Shown piece after piece: positions 19,200 through 31,621 of a DNA stretch of 60,000 nt. Origin of the DNA: Hydractinia symbiolongicarpus (taxonomy: Eukaryota; Cnidaria; Hydrozoa; Anthoathecata; Hydractiniidae); the NCBI RefSeq assembly GCF_029227915.1, contig NC_079880.1, positions 23,562,501-23,622,500 of the forward strand, given 5' to 3'. Both the position numbers and the translations under genes were made by a program. The notes beneath the pieces are model-generated. The model was not told the origin of the DNA and did no database searches. It saw only the letters and a list, made by a program, of their open reading frames with translations. Positions within the stretch are counted from its first letter, which is position 1. Every line of letters starts with the position of its first letter.

Positions 19200-20390
19200 A
19201 TGGAATTCCACGACAGGTCATTTTTGATGCAGTTTTCTCATCAGGACCACTGTCCTTGAACTTCTAAGGTTCTACCCATGTGTGTCTCCTCATCGATGTC
19301 TTTTGCGGTTTCTGAAATAAGTTTTCGATATGACGCTGCCTTGTTTTGGGAACTCTGACACCTTTGCGTATACCCAGACCTGCCCTGCCAAACTGGGGAG
19401 TGCCCAGATTTCACAGCTAGTTCTGCTTTGGCTGTGTTTACAGCACCCTCTAATTTCCACAAACCTGATTTTAAGTTTGGAGCACTGTTGGACACTAAAT
19501 GATCTTTCGAATCTTTTGAATCTTTTAAGAGTAAATGACCACTGATTTTGGAATGCTTTAATAGCGATGTGAAGCTTTTAATAAGCATTGAACAAGGAGA
19601 GCATGAGCTTTACAAACAAATGCTTGTGGTAGAGGAGTGAAGGATAGCCAATTCCTAATAAAAACTGATGTTTTTTTCTCCAACTTTGTAACCCGAAATA
19701 CAGGGACTTCATAAATGAGGATTGGCCATTGCATTCTAGGAATAAGAAGGTTTTGCAAAATCCAAAGTTTTTGGCTTCATTTGAAACAAATTATTAATGA
19801 TTGTAAAACCACCTGATAGCTTACTGTCAAGCTCGTCAATAATGCGACCCAGAAACCGAACCGGTGATTAATGAATTAAAGAGATACACGAAGAGAAGTC
19901 AGTTGGTGTTGAGTTTAAAGTCCTACCCTTTACAAGTAGTATACAACTTGACTTACAAGGGCAAAATGCCTTGCCAGTCCATTTCAAGCAGTGGTGCATC
20001 TGGAAAGGAGATTCTGTGCACCGAACACAGATGACATTAGATTGATGTCATCCATAAAAGCTCTAACCAGTGACAGAGATACATTTTTCAAGACACGAAA
20101 TTGGGGGCTGGTGCTAGGACAGTGTATTCAAGTATAATTTTGATGCCTGCTAAAAACAAAATAATAGAGAGCGTGCAACCAGCAAAAATACCACGCATAT
20201 GACGGTGCCAGTTGGTGGGTAAGGATGGAGAAAACGATTTGCTGTAAGTACCAATGTAGTACTTTTTAATAACCAATATCCAACATAGATGTAATGGATA
20301 GACAATAATACCACATAAAGTTTCTGGATTTTTTTCTATATATAGTTCTGTCCATGCATCTTCATTTCCAATATTATGTACAACAAGCAA
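19200..20390 (-). pseudogene. Reverse-transcriptase retroelement remnant
   Basis: Read on the minus strand, 20225-20105 gives HRHMRGIFAGCTLSIILFLA, matching the block that precedes the catalytic box in a reverse-transcriptase family common in cnidarian and fish genomes. Next, RAFMDDINLMSS at about 20060-20030 supplies the FMDD catalytic box. Further 3', YEVPVFRVTKLEKK and FIRNWLSFTPLP (19730-19640) and a Ser/Lys-rich segment (19588-19241) fit the C-terminal part. Many stops and frameshifts separate the pieces, so it is dead. Clade is unassigned. Confidence 0.6.
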
Positions 20391-20840
20391 CGTTTTTGAG
20401 TGTATTTTTCACTACTTTATTATAGCACCTTGTTTCCTCAAATAAGAAGCAAAATACCAGATTCGTTAAATTTTTTTTTCGTACACCGTCAATATACGGA
20501 AATATACTGAAGCGTTTTTCTTTGTATAGTATGGTGGAATACGAAAATATACTTTGCGTATAAGGACCCCAGAGTATACGAAAATATCACAGCCGTGTCT
20601 CGTCTTGAATCTACATGCCGTATATTTACGTTTAAGTTGTATACGAAAATATTCGCATTGTATTCTATCACACTATGCGACTGTATACAAAGGTATCAAG
20701 TAACACGAAAATATCGCAGACGTTATATGCCTCGACTATACACGTCGTAATTTAACTATAACGTTGTATACGAAAATATTCGCGTCGTATTCTATCAAAA
20801 TATGCGACTGTATACAAAAGTACGAGGTAATATACGGAGT
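20391..20840. repeat. Two tandem copies of a roughly 125-bp unit rich in GTATACGAAAATAT
   Basis: Copies at about 20575-20700 and 20701-20826 share TTGTATACGAAAATATTCGC and TATGCGACTGTATACAAA. The unit holds many GTATAC half-palindromes. No coding signal. Confidence 0.65.
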
Positions 20841-21300
20841 ACATCTGGTGTAGTGCTGCCTGAGAGAATTACAGGTTTATCCCATTTCACCCCTTTTGAT
20901 AATTTTCGAGGCAGAATTTTAAACTTTCAGGAAGGATTTAGGAGCTGTACATTGAGTTGCTGTCGTTATTTGGTTTAGCAAAAAAGGGGTTTAAAGAATA
21001 ATGAATGTAATAAGTTTGTTAGTTCAAAAATTTATTGAAACGTTTTATATATATATACAGACATATTTACCAAAATATTAACAAAATTATATACATTCAA
21101 ATAACAAATAAGGATGGAAGCTAATGCAGCTATTGAGTTTATTAATCAGAACGATTTTATTATAACGTACAAGACTAAATTTCAGCTAAAAGAAAACGTA
21201 AGAAAATATATTAGAAAAATAGTTGTAAAAAATTAAATTAGTTTTTAAAGAATATACAAAAAATCACGTTTTAAAAACATTATCTATTATTTGTTAACAA
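20841..21300. other. Noncoding, AT-rich
   Basis: A short TATATATATA run near 21047; no gene or clear repeat. Confidence 0.4.
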
Positions 21301-23260
21301 CAGTGGGTCAACCTTTGCCCTTATATCCCGATCTGAGTAACTTCAAGGTATTCTTGCATCCAATTCATCTTTACCCAAGCGTTTACTATCAATAAAGTGA
21401 AGCAGTTCAGTGACCTCTGAACTTCGGTGGAGGTAGATATCCTTCTGCTTCATTATCTGAATGTTCGTCACTCATTATTTCGACATTACATAACATCCAG
21501 ATGTCGGCTTTATCTCGTGGCACGCATTTTGATTGTCGGATAAAATAAAATTATTAAAAGAAAAATAATTGACAATGAAAAGTAATTTTAATGAAAGCTA
21601 AGTGTGGTTTAAAAAACATAGGCAAATTGGTATAGCATAATTTTTTTAAAATTTAACAGCATACCCCCGGTGCCGACGAGTTGCTCGCCTTCTTTTACGT
21701 TTTAATTCACTATTTCTATCATTATCTTCCTCCTTTTCTTTTCGTTTCAGGGTAGAATAATATCTGCTACACGACCCTATTATATATAAACAAACAATTC
21801 AATTATGTAAAATACCAAAATAAATTTACGCCTTATGGTAAGAAACAGTAGTTACTCACTGTGCATTAAAGATGGAGCATAGGAATTTTCGTTGCTGTCC
21901 TTCACAATTTGGCAAACCAAATTAGTTATCCTACTGTTGTGTATGGAGTCAAATCTATAAAGTTATAGTAATTGAGTTACTTCCTATCATAATATAAAAT
22001 TTATATTCCAACAATCAAACAAGCATCTGATAAAATAATGTGGACAGTCTTTACAAGTATTATCTTGGAAGTGCAGCAAAATGGTTATATACATTTTAGA
22101 GAATCAACCTTACCTCTCTAAAAAATTCCAAGTACTTTCATTCTTTATACTTCTGTATGCATTTCAAACAAGTTGCTAAAACGAGCAAAACAACCACTTC
22201 TTAGTTCAAAAATGTTAAAAAATGGTTCGCAAAAAGTGAATATTGGCTCGCAATCTGCGAACCGTTAATTCATTCTCTGTACTTAAAGCTCTTAAAATTT
22301 GAGCTAACCTTTTCATCAGTTGAAAAAAATTCAAAAAAGGTGCCTAAATACTGGATATAATATGTCATGAAAATAAATGACTTTTCATTAACTTACAGTT
22401 AATTCTGGTGGCAATTTCCCTTTTTTTGAATCATCAAATTGATTCGCACATTTATTGTTTACATCTACAAGTGAACACATTTTCTATTCTTACATTGTTG
22501 AGTTTGAGATTCCAGCAATGAAATCCTCTTTCTCAGTGCATCATTAACGTTAGTGAGAGCCCTGTATAAAAAATATGAAATGAAGTAAAAAATATGCATG
22601 GCAGTAACGAGAACGATCTCGATCTGGGGTATATATACAATATACCCCAATTGAGATAAATTTTTCTCACACTGTCTGAGGCAAAAAAAAAATGACGGCA
22701 AATTATTTATTACAAGTAAAATTAAAATTTAGGAAATATAATGTTTTTTATGAGGGTGCTTAAACCTCATGTAAGCAGTGTGGGCAAGCACACTTCAGTT
22801 ATTGTAATGTTATTATGTTATTACCGCAACCACTGTGGTGAAGCATTATTTTTTTCCTCAAATGAAGTTTCCTCCAAACTTTCATTCTGTTGCTGTAATC
22901 TGAAATAAACCAAATTACTTATGTTAGTGAAAAGTATACATGGCATGGAGAACATAATCATTTTAGCTCTAGCTAGCTAGCTAGCTACATACCTAAACTT
23001 CACATCAGGGCTTCGTGAAACACATTTGGTTGAGTTTTTACGTGGCGGTGGTGTTGGATTTAGAACCTTGGCTCTTTTTTTGCTACTGGATTTGTGGCAG
23101 TAGAAGTATTTCCATAAAACGAAGACGCCATGTTTTCTTTAAGTTTGCTGCTCCTGACTGTACCGTTCTTTTGAAACAAATTTGCGCGCCCAAACCTGAA
23201 TGGAATTTGTCTTCTGGGGGTGCGAGCAAAACTTTTTCTTGAGCGTTTAGGCCATGGTAA
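21300..23260 (-). CDS. Tentative spliced gene, basic region plus coiled coil; possibly transposon-derived
   Basis: Three minus-strand exons join in phase: one ending at 22993 (donor gtatgt) with a basic segment KKRAKVLNPTPPPRK; 22899-22825 (75 nt, acceptor tttcag, donor gtaata) encoding QQQNESLEETSFEEKN; and 22561 leftward (acceptor tttatacag) encoding ALTNVNDALRKRISLLESQ, a heptad-like coiled coil, ending at a stop near 22465 or a donor at 22493. Further downstream 21970-21860 and 21770-21670 also look like exons, the latter with an RKRRRATRRHR basic patch, but their phases do not all agree. The first exon's start is unclear: an ATG frame at 23150 runs into a stop after the A7 run at about 23080. 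Family not recognised. Confidence 0.35.
22970..22988. repeat. Short (CTAG)n-like run
   Basis: CTAGCTAGCTAGCTAG, a perfect self-complementary tract, next to the exon donor at 22992. Minor. Confidence 0.7.
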
Positions 23261-23839
23261 AAAATAGACTACCCCCGATACAAATTGCGATGAGGTAGGG
23301 GGTAAAAAAAATATTAATAATATAAATGTTTTAAAATAGTCGAAACAAAATGTATTCACAATAAAATATTATCAATAGAACAAAAGTTTTTCGTGAAAAT
23401 AATTTAACATTTTATTAAATAAATTTTTAAGGGACGTTAAAAATGGCTTTAATGCTATTATTGACCCCCTAATATTGTAAAACATCATTCAGGATAAAGA
23501 GCTAAAAAGATTGCGCGCGAGCTACGTTGTGTAAATGCAAGAAAAGAAAAAGCAGACAAACCTTAGTTTTTACTTCCTTAAAATTTAAACTTTTTTTATG
23601 CCTCAAATAAAGAAACGGATGTTATGTCCCCATTGCAGCGAAAATCTATCTCATTCTGCATATTTTTGTCACAGAGAATTATATTACCGAGATGGAACTT
23701 GGAAAGTTCAAGAAAATCAAAGCAATCAATTTTTTTTTTTATTTTAGCAGTTTGGAATCTAAAACTACAACAAAAAAGGAGTACATGTTTTTTTTCTAAG
23801 CATAACGTTTATAAGAATATTTAGGCTCAGGGTTGGTGA

Positions 23840-24336
23840 AAAAATAAGCATATTACAAGCATAACTTAATTCGAAGTTTCCGTGATTTCGAACAAATTGC
23901 TAAGTTCTTGAGTTTGGTTAAATAAAGTGCTTAATTCGAACTGCGCTAATTCGAACATATCGCTAATTCGAACAATTTTTTAATTCGACCTTTTGTGTAT
24001 TGATAAATAAAATCTTATGGGAAAATAAAAAAAGCGTTTTCATTTTTATTCATTTTTGTTGCATCAATAGTGGCAAAATTCGATTAAATTGACATTTCCA
24101 ATAAAATGTAGTTTACAAGGAATTTGGAGGCCTTGCCCATCTCCAAGCAAACGACGTTACAATATTTTTATAAAAAGTTGTAGTAAAGTTGTAATAAAGT
24201 TATATTAGCATAAAACTTTTAAATGGTTATTAAAATTCTTGTTTTTTCTGAACTTCCAATAATCCAAACATTCGTTAATTCGAACAAATAATTTAGTCCC
24301 CAGCGTGTTCAATTAACGGACGTCTACTGTATTTTC
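23840..24336. mobile_element. Pogo/Tigger-like nonautonomous element
   Basis: Repeated AATTCGAAC/TTCGAATTA words run inward from about 23870, and the right end reads AATTAACGGACGTCTACTGTA, the reverse complement of the TACAGTAGACG.. type end of Tigger-like elements, with TA at the border. No transposase ORF. Left border is not sharp. Confidence 0.55.
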
Positions 24337-24639
24337 AGCACATTGCATCATTTTACAATCGTTATCTGCAGAGACATGTGTTTGACTGCTGTAGTCATTT
24401 TTGTCTGTTTATGTTTTAAGAAAATACAGTTAAAAATGTGAAACTTTGTTATTTATTATGGTTATTAGGTTTGGAACGGTAACGGAAATAAGCGTATTCC
24501 TAGCATAATTTGAGCCCTTTTGGAAATAATGCTAAGCATACCTGATCCTGCTTTCAAAAAGTCATATGCTAATAAAAAAAACATGTATATTTTGCTTAAT
24601 TTCGTCATTATTTGCTACCTTTTGTGCTTTTCCATTTAG

Positions 24640-27350
24640 AACTTCACCCTTTATCTTCGAAAAAGCAAATAATACAAACAAAAGATGATAATGACGTGCA
24701 ACATACAGATGTTAACCTACATTCTCAGGTTAGGCTTGTATATTTGTTAAGAGTGCCATGATAATAGCTGAGTTGTAAATTATTCTAAATTTGTGAACTA
24801 ATGTAGAAAAAATGTAAATATATGCATTGCCTTAATTTAGGATAAAACATTTCTGCCTATTGATCACACACTAATTGAGAGTGATGTTTTAATCGAGAGT
24901 GATGAATCAACATGTAATGTTCATCATGATCCAGATGACAATTGGTGATAACATCCTTTGTTATAATTTGGTCTTCAAATTACATGTTTGCAACAATTTC
25001 CATATTTTATAATGTATATAAAGTATGCCAACGCTTAGCTATGTTGCACTTGATTTACAGAATGAAGAAACCGCAACGGAATTGTGGGAAGATCCTGAAG
25101 CAGAACCAGAGGATGACTTTAATGTTGTTGTTGGTCAACATGCTAACCATCATACCACAAAATTCATCACTCTGGTACTGCAAGCAATCCATATTTTGCA
25201 AGTTCATATTTTTCTCTCTGATAACACATTGGAAAGTATTTTAGGTTTTTCAAAACTGATTTGTTTATTGCTCAACAAAATGTTTGGTTTACGCATTCTT
25301 GATGAAATATTGGAAAAATTTCCAAATTCATTATACATAGCTCGATAATATCTGGCTCTGAATTGGGATTCTTTTACAAAGTATTCTTATAATCAATGCT
25401 GGAAAAAAGAAATTACTGGTAGAAAGACAAGCAGCAAATGTAGTCATGTGAAATTCCCTAATCACCCATTTCCTGCCTACAGGAAACATTGCAACAATAT
25501 TTTAATGAAAGTGGTTGTATCCTTTGAAAAAAATATAAACTTATACCCAAAGAAGGTTTATGCTTATCGGAGTATAAAGACTGGCCTAGAAGAGTTGCTA
25601 GCACGTCTAGGTTTCTTGAAATTATTATTTACTAACCTGATGAACATGTCAAAATGTCAGATATTTTTGATGGACAAATTTGGAAAAGTTTTCAGGACAG
25701 CATAGGGGAATTATATTTTGCAGATAAAAGAAATTTGTGCGTTATGTTAAACCTTGATTGGTTTAATCCGTATAAGAACAGAGAGCATAGTGTTGGTGTA
25801 ATTTACCTGTCAATTTTAAATTTACCAAGACAACACCGATTGCTGTGGAAAAACACACTCATCATAGGTATTATTCCTGGTGCAAAAGAGCGAAATCTTC
25901 ATATTAATTCTTTTATCAAACCAATGGTTGATGAGCTTTTACAATATTGGGATGGTGTTATTATGAAAGAGTCAAGTAGCATTGGTTATTCTTTATATAA
26001 AATTGCTTTAATATCAATATCAAATGATATTCCTGCTACTCGAAAGTTTGGTGGTTTTTTGAATTTTAATGCAAAGTCAGGTGAAAATTTTTGTTTTGCA
26101 AAATGTCCTTTTCTAAATAAAAAACTAATTCTTTTTAAATCACAGCATTAACTTTTTATTATGACAGGCATGTTATTTTTGACCAAAAATATTTATTTTA
26201 ACAGTTTTCCAGTTGGAGCTCTTGTTAGCTCACGAGACAAAATATTTATGTTTGCTGTGATTTTAGGGTGCAGCAAGTGTGATGAGTGGCGCCATTGGAC
26301 ACACATCTATTCATGCTTCTGTTGAAAAGATGTAATACCAGATAATGATTTAAACATGTGGTTGATCTTTGTAGCAGCTTGCAATAAAATCTGCACACGA
26401 AGTATAACTGCAGGTGACGTTTATCAAGTGCATACTTTATTTTGCATGTTTATTGGCATATTTGCAAATATATGTGGAAAGTTATGGTGTACTCCAAATA
26501 TGCATGCTCACCTTCACTTAAAAGATTGTTTGCTGGATTACCGACCTGTGTATGCATTTTGGTGTTTTAGATATGAACGTTTCAATGGAATTTTAGGTTC
26601 ATACCATGTAAATAATCATGACATAACATCCAACTAATGCGCAAATTTATAATTGGTTGTCAGGTTAGAGCTTTTAACCTATTGGAGGATGACTTCACTG
26701 ATATGCTAAAATTGTCGTCTGACAAAGAGACCGTGCATTCCCAGGAATCACTCCTAAAGCTCCAAAAAGTTCGTGACAGTGATAAAGTTGTTGGTACTGA
26801 ACTTGAGTTTACAGGCTGTGAAGAGAAACTCAGCAAAGCAACTCAGTTTAGTTTACCAGTACATCAAATAGACGAGTTAACTAAGTTGTTTTCATCTCTT
26901 TACCGACATATGGATATCAAAAGAGTGTCACGATTCATTGTGCAAATAAAAAGAATCATGCTTGGTAATGAAGTTATTTGTTCAAAGCATTACATTCGGA
27001 GCAATGGACATGGATCATTTTTAAAGGCAAGATATAATCATTGTGATTATTTTGACTTTGAGCCAAAAGAATTAAGACCAGCCGTTGTGAATGGTATATC
27101 TGAAATTAAAGTCGTTTTTTCTGATCGTGTTGTGAATTATATTGTTGTTGATGTGAGCTGGTTTAAGAAACACGTGCAGTATAACTTTTTCGGTGTGAAC
27201 TCTCCCATGAAAGTATGGTGTACCGAAATTGATATAAGATCGTTGATACCGCTAAAGTTTGTGCATGGACGTATATTAAAAGAACAGATAAGAATAAGCA
27301 AGCAACATGTTGATATTGTTTGCATAAGTTTGCCTTCTAAGTCATTGTAA
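24640..27350 (+). pseudogene. Plavaka/CACTA-type transposase, intron-containing and decayed
   Basis: Coding blocks on the plus strand follow the order of Transposase_21/Plavaka-like proteins: exons 24640-24728 and 24841-24944 (DKTFLPIDHTLIESD); 25025-25348 with LQAIHILQVHIFLSDNT; 25654-26151 with LNLPRQHRL, then IIGIIPGAKERNLHINSFIKP (partly quoted) and SNDIPATRKFGGFLNFNA; 26356-26637 with PNMHAHLHLKDCLLDY and FWCFRYERFNGILGSYH; and 26637-27350 with a C-terminal domain. These match the conserved IPGPKEP..N..S.L.P.VDEL, DIPA.RK..GFL and HLHL.D....YGP....W.F.FER.NG.LG blocks of the family. Stops and frame changes (for example near 25360-25440, 26150-26330 and 26634) break it. Ends and flanking inverted repeats were not identified. 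Confidence 0.75.
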
Positions 27351-28080
27351 TATTAATTTTGTTATTCACAGATTATTTAACGACTAATGGTTAATTTTTT
27401 GTATATACATATTTTTGTCGACAAGAAAAAATTTCATAAAAATTTTGCATTGTTTCTATTTTAATATAACATCCATTGTGTTTATTTATAATGCTAAAAC
27501 GTGCTTGCAGCAAGTATTTGGTTAAGCTTTGAGCTTATAAAATTTTGCTAATTTAAGCCTCAAATGTTTCTTAAAAAAATATTTTATTTACAAGTCTTAT
27601 TTTTTTCATTTAGACTATGTATGTATGTCTTCTTTTTATCAGGTGCTTATTATACATACTTTAGCACAACATAATGTATATTTATACATATATTTTGCAT
27701 AAAACCTGTTTCATTGTGTTTTAGATTTTTTTAGTTTGATAAAATTTGTGCTTCATTTTCTAGGTTAAAAACATAAAAACTAAATAACAATGCTCGAACA
27801 ACAAGAAAAGCAAGACTTAAACGACAGCGTGATTAGGTGGGTAAATCATTCTTATTTTGGCCGGATGCGCTTTTTGGTCTTATAAAACCTGTAATACTTA
27901 TAAGCATTATCAGGCTCAGATAGGTATGTTTTTCTTGTGTTGTGGGTATTTTAATTAGACAGTCTTTCTTTTTTCTTAAACACAGTAACACTTAATTAAC
28001 GCCACAATACTGTTTAAACCTTGGAGGAAAGAATACGGATCTGTATAGTCTAAACTTAAGAAAAAAACATGTATTTGTTG
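27351..28080. other. AT-rich interval between transposon fragments
   Basis: No gene seen. A short possible exon begins ATGCTCGAACAACAAGAA at 27790 and would read LEQQEKQDLNDSVI to a GT near 27838, but nothing supports it further. Confidence 0.3.
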
Positions 28081-28084
28081 TGCT

Positions 28085-28468
28085 TTATTGTTAGTAAACG
28101 AAAGAGATCTTCAAAAAACGTTATATACGTTGCTTTTTGGTAAATTATGTGGTAAGCAGGGTGTTGGATCCACCGTTGCTTGGAAGCCTCGACTTTCGAA
28201 TTACAAATCCCACATTAAAAAGAAGATACCATCTTGCAAAGTTGTGAAACATTTTATTGATGAATGCCCTGATGTCTCCGTGCAAAATATTGGGTTTATT
28301 ATAGTTGATGTTGTGAACAATGGATAGAATTTAACAAACAGGCAAATTGATAGTTTGCTATTAGATAAAGAAAAATTCTGGATAGGGACACTCGTCACAC
28401 AACATCAGAGACTTAATGGTTCTCATGACTGGAATAGAACTAAAAGAACAGAAAAATTCAAGTTGTAG
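28085..28468 (+). pseudogene. GIY-YIG endonuclease-like retroelement C-terminal fragment
   Basis: The frame from 28088 reads LCGKQGVGSTVAWKPRLSNY and HIKKKIPSCKVVKHFIDEC, then, past a stop at 28325-28327, RQIDSLLLDKEKFWIGTL and LNGSHDWNRTKRTEKF. This matches the CGKQYVGST..R..NYK..KHF........L..RE.FWI..L.....GLN pattern of GIY-YIG-like domains found after reverse transcriptases in invertebrate genomes. The GIY half is lost and a stop interrupts it. Confidence 0.6.
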
Positions 28469-28469
28469 A

Positions 28470-31140
28470 AACCATGTATTAAGTTGATAGTAGGATGATG
28501 GTGATGGAAACCAGTTTTAAACCCTTGTGTATTTAATTGTATATAATTTATTTTTATTACTATATAAGATATTTTAATTGTTAACTTTGAAATTCCCATC
28601 TCCTTTCCGCTAATTTATGCCAGGACTTGGAATGTCTTCTTTTATCCCTTTTATCTTTTGCGTGGAAAGTTTTTATCACCTCAAAATTTTAAAATTTTCC
28701 TGAGCAGTTGAGAAAATTATTGAATTTATTTTGAATATTTAAAAGAGGTTGGAAGTTGAAAAATAATATGCTTGTTCATTGTCGTAAATGAGAAGCTTAG
28801 ATTTTGCCAACCCGATACGATGGAATGGCAGAAACATGTGTTTTGAAGTTCCAGGGAAGGGCAGGGATATTTTTACAATTTGTTCTGCTATATTGATTAT
28901 AAACACATCCTATGTTCAAGTATCTATATTGTAATACGCTTGTGTAAGTGACTATGTGAGTTCACGGTATTTAAATCACGGGTCACCTTCTTATTCCTCG
29001 TGCATTGTGTCCGAAAAGCGTGGCGTTACGCTAAAATTTACTAAGTTAAAAAAAACGAAAAACAGGGGTTTATTTCTTGCTTATTTTAAAACCATACAGG
29101 GCCGTTATCGTTCAAATAACTTTGGTTGTACCCCTCGATTTAGCATCCACATGCCGTATCTTACGGAAACAAATTGTTTATCAGCTGAAAAAAGAAAATC
29201 GAAGCAAAGAACTTTTGTACTTACTTTCCTAAAATTAATCTATGTTAATCTTTCCTATCGCATGTAAATATAATTCGAACAAAAAATGTTACAAAAACAC
29301 AAACCGTTGTTGTCGATTAGTTTAGAAATGTCATTTATGAAGAAAAAAAACGTACGATGATGTAACGTCTCAAAGAGAACTTATTGAAAATATATACAAT
29401 GTCTAAGATTTTAACTATACATCTCCAATCCGTTTTCTTTGGGATTCAGTGAAGGTTTAGTAATAGAAGTGGAAAACTGATTGGATTTTTATCCAGAGAA
29501 CGCTAGCTACTGAGAAAGTAGGTGTAACATTAAGAAGATGATCTACTGTTGTTTAGAGTATCCGGTAGTTAAATGAATTTAGCTGTGTAACAATTCTTCA
29601 GCTGTCTTAACTTTTGTATCTCAACCTCAACATGTTTTCCTTATGCATTTTTTATAAGGATATAAACTGAAAATTAGATCAGAATTAAGAATGTCCTAAA
29701 AATATGTCCAAGTTCTATTGTTAGTTCTTAAAATGAAAATGTCTGATGTATGATAATTGGAAGGTTACTTTCTCACTGAACTTCTTTATCCGGCAAAAAT
29801 AAACGCGTCACGCGCAGCAGAATGTGCCGTTAGCTACAGCAAATTATAGTAAACTGTATTTTTTAGACCATTATTATACTAAGAATCTTTTAAGGATAAC
29901 GAGGAGATAATATTTTTCAAAAGTAAGATCATTAAGGCTGAACACAAAAAAACACTATTCATAAATAAAACAGCGTATTTCCCCTGGAGAAGAGGTAATA
30001 TGAACTTTAAAAAGTAGTCTTTCCATTGTTACCGTTTTTAACGCTATGAAGTGGCTGATTCAGTGTTGTTGTCATTATTCTACACAGAAAAAATATAAAC
30101 AAACTTACATCGATGTTTACATCTGTTACGCTACAATCTTTTGAAATATATTCGTTTCTTAAATTCGAAAACGTTGTTTTCTTGATACATAAATCCAAAT
30201 TAATGGATTTTCTTAATTATGAGTTTGGGTCTGTTAGGCAAACTGTTCCTTTAATATTTTGGATGTATACAATATGCGAAAAAGTTTTTAGTTTTCTATT
30301 TTATGAAATGATAACTGTTAATTTCTTTTCTTTTGTGCAAAACTTTTAGAAATGCTGTATGCAATAGACTGAATATATGATTTTGGCATGACGTGTTACA
30401 AACTGCACAGTGTGGAAATTTTGTGATAACTTTTTTTGTATAACTTGGCAAATATGATGGATTTTTTAAATGTCTGATATACTTTTTTCTCTGTTGTACT
30501 TCTGCCATGGCAAAGCAAATATAACTTTTAGAAGATCTCGCTTTATACGAAAGAGTTGTTGGACGCCTTTGATTTTGTTGGACATTTTGCCTTTCTATTT
30601 TATTTTTATTATTTTGTTGCATCTGCTTATATTTTTAAACTTTTTGTTTTAACAGGCATAAATATAGAGTAATGCAGTCTGTGAGCAATCACCACAACAG
30701 TGCTTTATTTTTATTTTTTTTCCGTCCCGTGATAAAAAAAGACAAAGAGCCAAGGTTGAATTGTGCGTTTTAAAAATTCAAGTCAGTATGTTGTATGTTT
30801 TTGCTTGGTATCTCTTGCATGCATTCAATGAGATATTCAGTGGATTCCTCCACGGGAATTGAGCTAGTCTTCTATGTTAACAAATTATTTCATATTATTA
30901 AGCAGCTGTGGCTATGTATAAAACTAACGAACCGTGAAAAATTAGTAATAATCCTGTGAATTTATTCTTGCGACATTTCTGCAAAAAACACGATAAAATA
31001 AAAATGTTTCTTTGGAGTACATTATTCCTAGACATAAGGTTATAAATTACATAAATTTACTGGGTAGTACAAGAAACAACAGTTTCTCTTAAAACTGAAA
31101 AAAAAATCGACCATAATATCTGCGTGAAAAAAATTTTTTT
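28470..31140. other. Noncoding interval, about 2.7 kb
   Basis: AT-rich. Short ORFs on both strands (28956-29267, 30113-30349, 30296-30622) overlap each other and have no splice or family support. No clear repeat found. Confidence 0.4.
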
Positions 31141-31142
31141 AG

Positions 31143-31250
31143 CTCTGCTGTATATTCCGCCCTTCTACACAAGGAATAAAAACAGCGGAAATCACTTTGG
31201 TCATACTGGAAACAGCGGAACTCAAAATGGCGGCCAAAATTACGGAGATG
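31143..31250 (+). CDS. Exon-like unit 1 of the array (open)
   Basis: 36 codons, phase 1 in and out, acceptor tttttttag, donor gtaagt. Reads YIPPFYTRNKNSGNHFG then HTGNSGTQNGGQNYGD. Best preserved unit. Confidence 0.45.
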
Positions 31251-31513
31251 GTAAGTATAAAGATGTTTTTTAATAGGCCCGCAGAGCAATTTCAAGAATT
31301 TTTTTGGGTCACATTTTTAAAGTTTTCAGATTGCATAATGCAAAATACTTTAAACAAAACATCGCAGGGTGAACTTTTTATTGTCGATAATTTTCTCCAC
31401 AAGAAAAATTTCGAAATACGTTTTTAGAAAAAAATAGTACCCTACTTAATGGAATGTTTAGTTACAAAAAAGATTATAAAACGAGTTTTACGACAGCATA
31501 TTGTATTTTTAAG

Positions 31514-31621
31514 CACCAGTCATGATCGCGGATAGTTACACAAGCAACGAAAACATCGGAAATCACTTTGGTCGTATTGGAAATCGCGGAACTCAAAATG
31601 GGGGCCAAACTTACGGAGATC
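31514..31621 (+). CDS. Exon-like unit 2 of the array (open)
   Basis: 36 codons in the same phase, acceptor tttttaag, donor gtatgc. Reads SYTSNENIGNHFGRIG then NRGTQNGGQTYGD. The other two frames carry stops, which supports the Gly/Asn frame as the real one. Confidence 0.45.
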
